From contig NZ_BSQF01000001.1 in NCBI RefSeq assembly GCF_030268205.1, forward strand, positions 974,649 to 1,038,648: 64,000 bases of DNA, read 5' to 3'. Below the pieces are notes generated by a model. That model worked only from the letters and a program-made list of their open reading frames with translations, was not told the origin of the DNA and searched no databases. The DNA is from Allomuricauda sp. NBRC 101325 (GTDB taxonomy: Bacteria; Bacteroidota; Bacteroidia; Flavobacteriales; Flavobacteriaceae). Position numbers and translations under genes: made by a program. Below, piece after piece: positions 18,516-25,648 of this stretch; positions within the stretch are counted from its first letter, which is position 1; the number at the start of each line of letters is the position of its first letter.

Positions 18516-19072
18516 TAATGTCCTCTTATTTTTTTTGAAAAGTACGAATTATAATCCTTGAGCGTTAATGTATGGGTAAGTAATGTCAGATAAAACAACA
18601 TTTATCAACAATAACATATATTATCTTTTTTCTTCTTTTTAAAAATTTATAAAAATGATGATTATTATAGATCGTTGATATGTGGAATAATTTTTTCTTC
18701 AAAAAGTTGCTTTCAACAATTGAATTACTTTATCCACGATCTGTTAGCTAAAAAATATTTTAAAAATCAATCTTTTAGATTCGTTATTCACGATTTTTAA
18801 TAACCGTTATCAACATCAATTTATTGAAAAGTAAATGTATCTTTTATGTTAATTACGGTCGATAATTATTTAATATTCGTTGATTAATTTTTGATTGAAA
18901 ATGGATCCAACATAAAGCAATTATTCTTATTGCTTTATTTCCCTGATATTTCAAAATTTCGTTACCATAACTTTTCTTAAATAAATTAACAATTGGTTGA
19001 TAATTACAATCCGCTGTAGGTAAAGGATATGTAACATTTTCTTGGTTTTTATAAACATCGCCCAATTAAAAG
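18516..19072. other. AT-rich intergenic region with DnaA-box-like motifs
   Basis: No convincing gene between rnr and rpiB. The stretch is very AT-rich and holds a cluster of 9-mers close to the DnaA box TTATCCACA: TTATCAACA at 18602-18610, TTATCCACG at 18730-18738, TTATTCACG at 18784-18792, TTATCAACA at 18807-18815, and on the minus strand TTATCAACC at 18995-19003. A 10 bp perfect hairpin lies at 18912-18938. This is the layout of a replication origin, but no dnaA or dnaN gene is visible and skew was not computed, so it is a hypothesis only. Regulatory DNA for two divergent genes is the alternative. Confidence 0.4.
18912..18938. repeat. Perfect 10 bp inverted repeat
   Basis: ATAAAGCAAT, a 7-base spacer, and ATTGCTTTAT. 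It lies inside the AT-rich rnr-rpiB gap about 200 bp before rpiB. It has no T run suited to a terminator, so it may be a protein-binding or structural site. Confidence 0.6.
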
Positions 19073-19078
19073 ATGTTG

Positions 19079-19086
19079 TACCTTTG
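19079..19086 (+). promoter_or_regulatory. Candidate -7 element of the rpiB operon
   Basis: TACCTTTG, a perfect match to the Bacteroidetes TAnnTTTG element, 25 bases before the rpiB ATG. No clean TTTG at the right upstream distance was found. Confidence 0.45.
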
Positions 19087-19111
19087 TTTCAATCCTCAAA
19101 ATACTATAACC

Positions 19112-19543
19112 ATGAAAATTGCAATTGGAAATGATCACGCGGGAACTGATTATAAACTCGCTATAATTGGTATGTTAAAATCTAAAGGTATCGACGTTGT
19201 TAATTACGGTACCGATGGCACGGACAGTGTTGATTATCCAGATTTTACACACCCAGTTGCATCCGATGTTGAAGAGGGAAAAGTTGATTTTGGTATTGTG
19301 ATATGTGGCAGTGGAAATGGTGCCACCATGACCATTAACAAACACCAAAACATAAGAGGTGCACTTTGTTGGAACAAAGAAATTACACAACTGGCCCGTG
19401 AGCACAACGATGCCAACATATTAAGTTTACCCGCCCGTTTTATTTCCCTACCACAAGCTTTGGATATGGTCGATACCTTTTTGAATACCAAGTTCGAAGG
19501 TGGTAGGCACGAGCGCAGAATAGAAAAAATTCCTTGTAGATAG
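19112..19543 (+). CDS. rpiB: Ribose 5-phosphate isomerase B
   Basis: Interconverts ribose 5-phosphate and ribulose 5-phosphate in the pentose phosphate pathway. The ATG at 19112 gives 143 residues starting MKIAIGNDHAG, the standard RpiB start; the frame extends to 19073 but that part is not conserved. Family marks are the N-terminal Asp-His pair, the CGSGNGATMTINKH phosphate-binding/catalytic loop with its Cys, ALCWN and NDANILSLPAR. LacA/RpiB relatives acting on other sugar phosphates cannot be fully excluded. First gene of a three-gene operon; the next start is 4 bp away. Confidence 0.9.
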   Translation: MKIAIGNDHAGTDYKLAIIGMLKSKGIDVVNYGTDGTDSVDYPDFTHPVASDVEEGKVDFGIVICGSGNGATMTINKHQNIRGALCWNKEITQLAREHNDANILSLPARFISLPQALDMVDTFLNTKFEGGRHERRIEKIPCR

Positions 19544-19547
19544 TTTT

Positions 19548-20477
19548 ATGGGGCACCACCACCATCATGGACACTCCCATTCCCATTCTCACTCCCATAA
19601 CGATTTAAAAGGGAGGAATCTCCTTATTTCCATTGTTCTCAACATTGCTATTACACTTTCGCAAGTGGTTGGTGGAATTATTTCAGGAAGTTTGGCTCTG
19701 CTATCCGATGCGCTTCATAATTTTAGTGATGTACTCTCTTTGGTCATTAGCTACGTGGCACAAAGAATGGGAAAGAAAAAAGCTTCGAAACACCGAACTT
19801 TTGGATATAAAAGAGCTGAAATTTTAGCAGCATTTATAAATGCTTCGACCTTGGTAATCGTAGCCATTATTTTAATAAAAGAGGCGATTGAAAGATTGAT
19901 TGAACCTCATGAAATCAAATCAAATTTGGTGATTTGGTTGGCTTTGATTGCAATTGCTGGAAATGGTTTTAGTGTGCTCTTACTGAAGAAAGATTCAGAA
20001 CACAATATGAACATGAAATCGGCCTATCTACATTTATTAACGGATATGTTGGCTTCAGTGGCGGTGTTGATTGGTGGATTGTTGATGAAGTTTTACCAAA
20101 TTTATTGGGTAGATGCGGCCTTGACCATGCTCATAGGTGTTTACTTGATTTATATGGGTTACGATTTATTGAAAGAATCTACTAAGGTGTTAATGCTTTT
20201 TACGCCAAGAACAATCGAAATTCAGGATTTAGTTGAGTCGATTTGTACGATTAAAATGGTAAAAAATGTCCATCATGTGCATATTTGGCAGCTCAATGAA
20301 GATGAAGTTCATATGGAGGCCCATATCGATTTTACAGAGGATATCAAACTCTCACAGTTCGATGAAATTTTAGAGGAAATTGAGGAACACGTTTATCACA
20401 AACATGGTATCAACCATGTGAATATTCAACCTGAGTTTGATAAGTGTGATTCCAAAAGCGTAATAGTTCAAGATTAA
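19548..20477 (+). CDS. Cation diffusion facilitator family transporter
   Basis: Membrane protein exchanging Zn2+ or similar divalent metal for protons, of the CzcD/ZitB type. The N-terminus is a striking histidine run (MGHHHHHGHSHSHSHSH), common in zinc-handling members. Six hydrophobic segments follow; segment II carries ALLSDALHNFSD, and segment V carries HLLTDMLASV, so the His/Asp metal-site pairs expected of zinc transporters are present. The cytoplasmic C-terminal domain (about 210-300) has VHHVHIWQL and ends in EFDKCD. Total 309 residues, normal for the family. It lies between rpiB and an acetyltransferase gene whose start overlaps this stop by one base. Confidence 0.9.
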   Translation: MGHHHHHGHSHSHSHSHNDLKGRNLLISIVLNIAITLSQVVGGIISGSLALLSDALHNFSDVLSLVISYVAQRMGKKKASKHRTFGYKRAEILAAFINASTLVIVAIILIKEAIERLIEPHEIKSNLVIWLALIAIAGNGFSVLLLKKDSEHNMNMKSAYLHLLTDMLASVAVLIGGLLMKFYQIYWVDAALTMLIGVYLIYMGYDLLKESTKVLMLFTPRTIEIQDLVESICTIKMVKNVHHVHIWQLNEDEVHMEAHIDFTEDIKLSQFDEILEEIEEHVYHKHGINHVNIQPEFDKCDSKSVIVQD

Positions 20478-20917
20478 TGCAAGTTGCTGTAAAAACCTTT
20501 GATGAATTAACCACTCCAGAACTATACCAAATATTGCGTTTGCGAAGCGAAGTGTTTGTTGTGGAACAAGACTGCGTATACCAAGATGTGGACAACAAGG
20601 ACCAAAAGGCCCTTCATGTTTTGGGAACAAAAAATGGAATATTGGTTGCATATACACGAATATTTAAGCCGGGTGATTATTTTGAAAATGCCAGTATTGG
20701 AAGGGTAGTGGTAGCACAAGACCAACGTAAATATGGTTTTGGAAAACTAATTATGGAAGCATCTTTAGCTACCATTGACGAAAAATTTCCAAATGAGCAG
20801 ATTGAAATATCTGCTCAGAGCTATCTCCTTAAATTTTATACTGAATTAGGTTTTAGTGCATTTGGGGAAGAATACTTGGAAGATGGTATTCCCCACAAAC
20901 GAATGTTAAAAAAGTAA
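20477..20917 (+). CDS. ElaA-like GNAT N-acetyltransferase
   Basis: An acetyl-CoA-dependent N-acetyltransferase of the ElaA subgroup; the substrate is unknown. The 146 residues include the ElaA-type N-terminal segment LRSEVFVVEQDCVYQD, the central strand ASIGRVVVAQDQR followed by KYGFGKLIMEAS (the acetyl-CoA pyrophosphate loop), and a C-terminal FYTELGFSAFGEEYLEDGIPH. The ATG shares one base with the stop of the cation transporter (TAATG), so translation is probably coupled. Confidence 0.85.
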   Translation: MQVAVKTFDELTTPELYQILRLRSEVFVVEQDCVYQDVDNKDQKALHVLGTKNGILVAYTRIFKPGDYFENASIGRVVVAQDQRKYGFGKLIMEASLATIDEKFPNEQIEISAQSYLLKFYTELGFSAFGEEYLEDGIPHKRMLKK

Positions 20918-20943
20918 TTGAATTAAATAGCAATTTATTGGGC

Positions 20944-20963
20944 CATTGAGCGTAGTCGAAGTG
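20944..20963. repeat. REP-like intergenic repeat, family 1
   Basis: CATTGAGCGTAGTCGAAGTG. From general knowledge, strings of this kind recur in intergenic DNA of many Flavobacteriaceae. Only one copy is in this window, so its repetitive nature rests on recall and not on observation. Confidence 0.45.
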
Positions 20964-20993
20964 GCAAATTGATATAAAAGGCATACGCTTTAG

Positions 20994-21013
20994 ATTCCTG
21001 CCTACGCAGAAAT
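20994..21013. repeat. REP-like hairpin repeat, family 2
   Basis: ATTCCTGC / GCAGAAAT around CTAC, an imperfect inverted repeat with one mismatch. It resembles the 'ATTCC-TGCCTACGCAGG-AAT' palindromes scattered in flavobacterial genomes. It lies between the acetyltransferase gene and the convergent cytosine methyltransferase gene and could also act as a weak terminator structure. Confidence 0.45.
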
Positions 21014-21095
21014 GATAAATGGAACTTAAACCAACCTTTTAGCTACTCCAATTCGGATTAAATACTCCTGTTTAAAAATAAGATTTACGGGTTTT

Positions 21096-22343
21096 TCAGG
21101 TTTTAACTTGCTTTTCAAATTCCGAGATTTTTCGAAACAGGGCTGAGGCCACTTTCTCCACAATCCCAACCACAAGTGCATTGCCCATAAAAAAGGCTCG
21201 TTTTGCATCCGAAATGCCATCCAATTCTGTGTGATTGTCAGGAAACATGTTCAACCGTTCCAATTCTACAGGTAAAAGCCTTCGTAGCCCCTCGGAGGTT
21301 TGGACCACGTGCTTAAACCGTGATGGGGATTTGCCCCCTTCGCCGGTTATTATTGTTCTGGAAGGTTGATCTAATGCATCGGGAAACACCATGCTTCCCT
21401 CGCTATAATGGTACTCAAAACCTGATTTGGTCTTGCGTATTTCTTTTTTGGCCCCTTTTAAATAGTTCCATTTTGGAAATTCAGATTCAGCGATAAAATA
21501 TGCAGATGGAATGTTGGATTTCTCTAAAATATCGGATAGAACTGTTTTTTTTCCTTCATATTCGGGAGCTGTTTTGAGAGTTGAAACCTTGCCATCAACA
21601 CAGATTCCTGAATTTAAGAATGGGGATAAGTTCTGTTCTTTGTTGAAATTGTTGGAAACGGAAACGAGATCATCATCCAAATCAAAAGAAACCAGCTGTT
21701 GAACATTTTGGTTTATGGGGAAGGCTTCGGAAAATGTACTTTTTTCTAAAATCCAGTCTTTTGCAGCCGTTTTTTGGAGTTTTTGATGGATTTGGGTGCT
21801 CTTAAAATACGCCAGAAAAAAAACGCGCCTTCGGCGCTGAGGCATTCCATACTCTGCCGCATTGATTACGCGCCATTCCACTGCATAACCCAAATCGGAT
21901 AAGCTGCGCAACATCACTGCAAAATCACGTCCTCGCTGGCTTGACGGCGATTGTAAAAGTCGATCTACATTTTCCAAAAATAGATATTTCGGCTTGTTTT
22001 CTTTTTCCGAAAGAATCCTGTGAATGGACCACCAAAGCACCCCTTTTTTACCTAAAAGTCCTTTGGAGTTATTTAATGTGGTGGCCACCGAATAGTCTTG
22101 GCAAGGAAATCCACCCACTAAAATATCATGGTCTGGAATCGCTGTAGTTGGAACCTCTTCAATACTGCAATTGGAATGGTTTTCAGCACCAAATCGGGCT
22201 TCATAAACCAACGAAGCATGTTGGGTTTTGGTGCTCGGCTCCCATTGGTTGCTCCAAATCACATTGTAGTGACCTGTTTTTTCCAATCCCAATCGAAAAC
22301 CGCCAACGCCGGCAAAAAGTTCACAGACCTTTAGTTTTTGCAT
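21096..22343 (-). CDS. DNA (cytosine-5) methyltransferase, orphan
   Basis: Transfers methyl groups from S-adenosylmethionine to carbon 5 of cytosine in DNA. I use the ATG at 22343 (MQKLKVCELFAG), 415 residues; the frame extends 12 codons upstream without family similarity. C5-methylase motifs appear in order: I (FAGVGGFRLGLE, residues 8-19), IV (GGFPCQDYSVA, catalytic Cys near 78), VI (LFLENVDRLL), VIII (PQRRRRVFF), and X near the C-terminus (FMGNALVVGIV). No restriction gene lies next to it, so this looks like a solitary methylase. The target sequence cannot be read from the protein. Confidence 0.92.
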   Translation of the reverse strand: MQKLKVCELFAGVGGFRLGLEKTGHYNVIWSNQWEPSTKTQHASLVYEARFGAENHSNCSIEEVPTTAIPDHDILVGGFPCQDYSVATTLNNSKGLLGKKGVLWWSIHRILSEKENKPKYLFLENVDRLLQSPSSQRGRDFAVMLRSLSDLGYAVEWRVINAAEYGMPQRRRRVFFLAYFKSTQIHQKLQKTAAKDWILEKSTFSEAFPINQNVQQLVSFDLDDDLVSVSNNFNKEQNLSPFLNSGICVDGKVSTLKTAPEYEGKKTVLSDILEKSNIPSAYFIAESEFPKWNYLKGAKKEIRKTKSGFEYHYSEGSMVFPDALDQPSRTIITGEGGKSPSRFKHVVQTSEGLRRLLPVELERLNMFPDNHTELDGISDAKRAFFMGNALVVGIVEKVASALFRKISEFEKQVKT

Positions 22344-22379
22344 GCTCAAAAATAGGATTATTCCACCTTTCTTCATCAA

Positions 22380-23348
22380 TTATGAATGATACATGGTGTT
22401 GAAGAACATGAAAAGAACCGTTAAAGAGAATATAAAAGCAGTTACCATAAACAGCAATTGCACAAATCGCCCAAAATTATGATCGTCCAAGTTTTCCGAG
22501 AGTCGAGAAATATCGGGCTTGTTGGGCAAATACATGATTTCTAGTTTTTCAATATCAGAAAGCGATCCTATCTCCAATTTCTCAATCATCTTTTTATCGT
22601 GCCCTTCAAAGACTTTCCCTTTTTCATCCTTGAAAGCATAGGTAAACGTTACAATCGGATTGTCGTTAATTAAAGCTCCTGTATCTTTATAAGACGTCAC
22701 TTTTGCCTTTGTAGCGATACCATGATACAGTAAATCCCAATTTTCTTTCTTTGTTTTTCCATTAACTAGAAGTCCAATTTTTTCAAGCAAAAAATAAAGA
22801 AAGACACAAACTCCTAAAATCAACAGGCCAAATTGCCAGAACAGGGAGTTTTTAAAAGCAAGTTCAAAACCGGTTGGATCTTCCAAAATTTTTTCAAGGG
22901 CATCCCCAATAAAAATATAACATGCGGTTATATACAAAACAATTTTTATGATACAGATAAGGACAAATGCAAACGAAAACCGGCATACGCCTTGGGATAG
23001 AAAAACTGGATCTTTGGGTTTTCGTGCCTCATTTAATCCGACCATTAAAATGTTGTCCGGTTTAAATCTTTGTAAATGGGGTTGACTGTCCCACACCCTT
23101 ATTTTTCTATGGATATGATATCCCGAGAAGTTTTGTAACAGAACCAAAAGCTCCAAAAGAGGCTTTTCTTTGTCCTTAATTGTTTTTACCGAAAGAATGG
23201 ACGCCTCTTTCTGGATGGTGTTGTTGTTTTTGCGGTTTTTTAATATACAAAACGAGCGACAAAAGCAGTTTCTCAATAGATTATGGAGCCAGAAAACAAC
23301 TATTACCCCCACAAGAGAAAGGGAAATGACAGTATAGGTCATGTGCAA
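22380..23348 (-). CDS. DUF3592-like membrane protein
   Basis: Unknown function. The 322 residues have a hydrophobic helix near the N-terminus (residues 5-25), two more around 125-150 and 170-190, and one at the C-terminus (about 298-318). Between the last two helices lies a DUF3592-like beta domain (GIATKAKVTSYKDTGALI, then NPIVTFTYAFKDEKGKVFEG, then LEIMYLPNKPDISR). The start could be either of two Met codons six bases apart. Its stop is just upstream of the methylase gene on the same strand, so co-transcription is likely, but no functional tie is evident. Confidence 0.65.
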   Translation of the reverse strand: MHMTYTVISLSLVGVIVVFWLHNLLRNCFCRSFCILKNRKNNNTIQKEASILSVKTIKDKEKPLLELLVLLQNFSGYHIHRKIRVWDSQPHLQRFKPDNILMVGLNEARKPKDPVFLSQGVCRFSFAFVLICIIKIVLYITACYIFIGDALEKILEDPTGFELAFKNSLFWQFGLLILGVCVFLYFLLEKIGLLVNGKTKKENWDLLYHGIATKAKVTSYKDTGALINDNPIVTFTYAFKDEKGKVFEGHDKKMIEKLEIGSLSDIEKLEIMYLPNKPDISRLSENLDDHNFGRFVQLLFMVTAFIFSLTVLFMFFNTMYHS

Positions 23349-23486
23349 TTTTTCCTCTGAAATTAGTCATAGACCATTGAAGTTGAGTTTGTAATTGACG
23401 GTTGCCCTATATGAATTGATGGAACACGCTTTTGGATTGGCAGAAGCTAAATCAATTCGCAATTAAATCAAGAAATGGAATTAAAG

Positions 23487-25112
23487 CTATTTTAAAATAC
23501 TCTCATATTTGGAGGTGTTCGCCAATAGTTCTTTGGCCGTTAAAATGGCATCATCGTGGCTTAGGTAGTATTTATAAAGTCCGTCCCGATAAAAGTAGCG
23601 AACGATGATTTCGTCTTCCAGGTTCTTTTGTATTTCGGGTTGAAAGGAATCCAAAGCCGCAAATTTGGAACGGTTTACCGCCAATAGCAGATCCTTGTAC
23701 TTATCCTGGACATCATTTCCTAAAAGGGACTCGTCGGCATTTATGGATTGCTCCAAAAGCGTTTCTGTTTTGGTTTGAAACGTGAAATTTTGCTCCTGTA
23801 CGTATTTTTTAAAGGCCATATAGTCGGCATTGGTAAAAGCAAATTCATCAACCGATGAAAACGTATGATCATAATAATAGTCCGTTGCAAAATCGAATAC
23901 AATTTGGTTGTTTTCCAAAGCATCGATCAGTGTATTGGTCTGGAGCGTATTGATTTCGATATCGGGCATTACACCTCCGCCGTCCCAAACCTTGCGACCA
24001 TTTTTGGTTTTAAATTCCGTAAAATTCGTATTTCTAACGGCATTTCCTTCAGCATCCCTGTTCCAGTAGTCCAACGATTGGATACAGCGGCCAGAAGGAG
24101 TGTAATAGCGCGAAATGGTCACTTTTAGTTGTGTTCCGTACGTTAATTTGAGCGGACGCTGTACCAAACCTTTACCAAAGCTTCGAGCCCCTACCACAAC
24201 AGCACGATCCAAGTCTTGCAATCCGCCGGAAACAATTTCACTTGCGGATGCACTTCGACCATTGATAAGGACTACCAAGGGAATTTCAAGGTCCTCAGCT
24301 TTATTGTTTGTTCTGTATTCTTGATTGAATTTTTTAACCTTCGATTTAGTGGTTACGATCAATTCTCCTTTATCTACAAACAAATTGGTCACGTTGATGG
24401 CTTCCGAAAGTAGACCACCTGGATTTCCACGAAGATCTAAAATCAATTTTTCCGCACCACGCCCTTTTAGATCTTGCATGGCGGATTTGGTCTGTTGCGA
24501 GGCTTTTCTATTGAAGCGTGACAAAACAATATATCCTGTTTTATCATCTACCATATCGTAATAAGGAACTGCATCAACTTCAATGGCCTCTCGGGTTATG
24601 GTGGTGGTTTTTGTTTCCCCTTGACGCACATAAGTGACCTCAACGGAGGAATTATTGGCTCCTTTGAGCAATTCGCTTGCATTGTCATCAAAATCGGCCA
24701 CCTTGGTTTCTCCTATTTTAATGATTTCATCCCCCGCCTTTAAACCTGCTTTATCCGCAGCATAACCTTTGTATGGCTCCACGATCAACAATTTACTTTC
24801 AAAAGAACGCACCAATGCCCCAATACCGGAATATTCGCCTGTATTGTTGATTTTATAGGATTCCACATCCTGTTCGTTCAAAAATTGAGTATAGGGATCA
24901 AGGTCATCCAACATGTTTTTGATGGCAGAATCCATAAGCTCCGCTGGATTTGTTTCGTCCACGTAGTTCATGTTGAGCTCCTTGAAAAGGGTGGTAAAGA
25001 TTTCTATCTGTTTGGCAATTTCAAAGAAATCGCTTTTAAAGCCACTCGCCACTACCAAAAAAGTAAGTGCCAAAATGGGGATTACAATCTGCTTTTTAAT
25101 CTTTATTTTCAT
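23487..25112 (-). CDS. S41 family C-terminal processing peptidase
   Basis: Periplasmic serine protease of the tail-specific/CtpA type, which cleaves proteins near their C-termini. The 541 residues start with an N-terminal hydrophobic anchor or signal (about 7-24). A PDZ domain covers about 85-170 (GIGALVRSFESKLLIVEPYKGYAA, split here only for description). The catalytic core has DLRGNPGGLL, the nucleophile region SASASEIVSGG (Ser near 290) and GARSFGKGLVQ with the catalytic Lys near 314. Its first 17 bases overlap the end of rnpA, a common flavobacterial arrangement. Confidence 0.9.
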   Translation of the reverse strand: MKIKIKKQIVIPILALTFLVVASGFKSDFFEIAKQIEIFTTLFKELNMNYVDETNPAELMDSAIKNMLDDLDPYTQFLNEQDVESYKINNTGEYSGIGALVRSFESKLLIVEPYKGYAADKAGLKAGDEIIKIGETKVADFDDNASELLKGANNSSVEVTYVRQGETKTTTITREAIEVDAVPYYDMVDDKTGYIVLSRFNRKASQQTKSAMQDLKGRGAEKLILDLRGNPGGLLSEAINVTNLFVDKGELIVTTKSKVKKFNQEYRTNNKAEDLEIPLVVLINGRSASASEIVSGGLQDLDRAVVVGARSFGKGLVQRPLKLTYGTQLKVTISRYYTPSGRCIQSLDYWNRDAEGNAVRNTNFTEFKTKNGRKVWDGGGVMPDIEINTLQTNTLIDALENNQIVFDFATDYYYDHTFSSVDEFAFTNADYMAFKKYVQEQNFTFQTKTETLLEQSINADESLLGNDVQDKYKDLLLAVNRSKFAALDSFQPEIQKNLEDEIIVRYFYRDGLYKYYLSHDDAILTAKELLANTSKYESILK

Positions 25113-25542
25113 GGAATTCCTTTTTTAGAAAGGCCTCTAAAAGTAATTTCATGGCCTTATCAACCTCATTAAAGCTCGGTGCTGTATTGCCAAGGTATAA
25201 AAATATGAACGCAAAATTTCCCTCAATGTTGTTAAAAATAAGGGGTTTGTTCAATCGATAAGCTTCCCGCAATAACCGCTTTACACGATTGCGGTCAACG
25301 GCCTTTTTAAATTTCTTTTTTGGCGCAACTACGGCAACTTTTATCTTGGAATCGTCTGAAAAATTAGTATTGAGGTAGATAAGTTTAATCGGGTTTTGTT
25401 TTATGTTTTTTCCTTCAGTGAACAAAGCCTCGATCACTTTTTTGTTTTTCAGCTTTTCCTTTTTGGGAAAAGCGAAATTGTCCCCTTGAGGGGACTTTAG
25501 GATGTTTTCTTTGGGGTTGGAGCTGGTGTTTTCTTCTACCAT
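25096..25542 (-). CDS. rnpA: Ribonuclease P protein component
   Basis: Protein subunit of RNase P, which removes 5' leaders from precursor tRNAs. The basic core is clear: FPKKEKLKNKKVIEALF, then KIKVAVVAPKKKFKKAVDRN and the signature RNRVKRLLREAYR. The frame gives 148 residues, about 25-30 more than usual, because residues about 1-27 precede the normal start region. That extension contains a palindromic repeat (25480-25495) translated as part of LKSPQGDNF. Either a repeat inserted into the 5' end and was tolerated, or translation begins further in, although no internal ATG fits. The gene overlaps the S41 peptidase gene by 17 bp. Confidence 0.85.
   Translation of the reverse strand: MVEENTSSNPKENILKSPQGDNFAFPKKEKLKNKKVIEALFTEGKNIKQNPIKLIYLNTNFSDDSKIKVAVVAPKKKFKKAVDRNRVKRLLREAYRLNKPLIFNNIEGNFAFIFLYLGNTAPSFNEVDKAMKLLLEAFLKKEFHENKD
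25480..25495. repeat. Palindromic repeat inside the rnpA 5' region
   Basis: GTCCCCT-TG-AGGGGAC, a 16-base inverted repeat with 7 bp arms. Similar palindromes (CCCCTTGAGGGG-type) occur between and inside flavobacterial genes by general knowledge. Here it is in frame in rnpA and encodes part of a non-conserved N-terminal extension. Confidence 0.6.
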
Positions 25543-25601
25543 TTTCTAAGCAAATCCATTTAGGAAGTAAATTACTTAAATAAAATTAAGCTTAAATAAA
25601 A

Positions 25602-25626
25602 AAGGGCGACACAAACGGCCGCCCTT
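25602..25626 (-). terminator. Intrinsic terminator of the M1/S8 peptidase genes
   Basis: Read on the minus strand, AAGGGCG and CGCCCTT arms enclose an 11-base loop and are followed by a T-rich run. It lies about 23 bp after the stop of the M1 peptidase gene. Confidence 0.8.
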
Positions 25627-25648
25627 CCGATTCTTTTTGAATTGGAGT

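Noticed and set aside
18853-19065. 70-codon minus-strand frame in the AT-rich gap before rpiB
   Set aside because: No family features, no ribosome-binding site, and it covers the motif-rich non-coding region.
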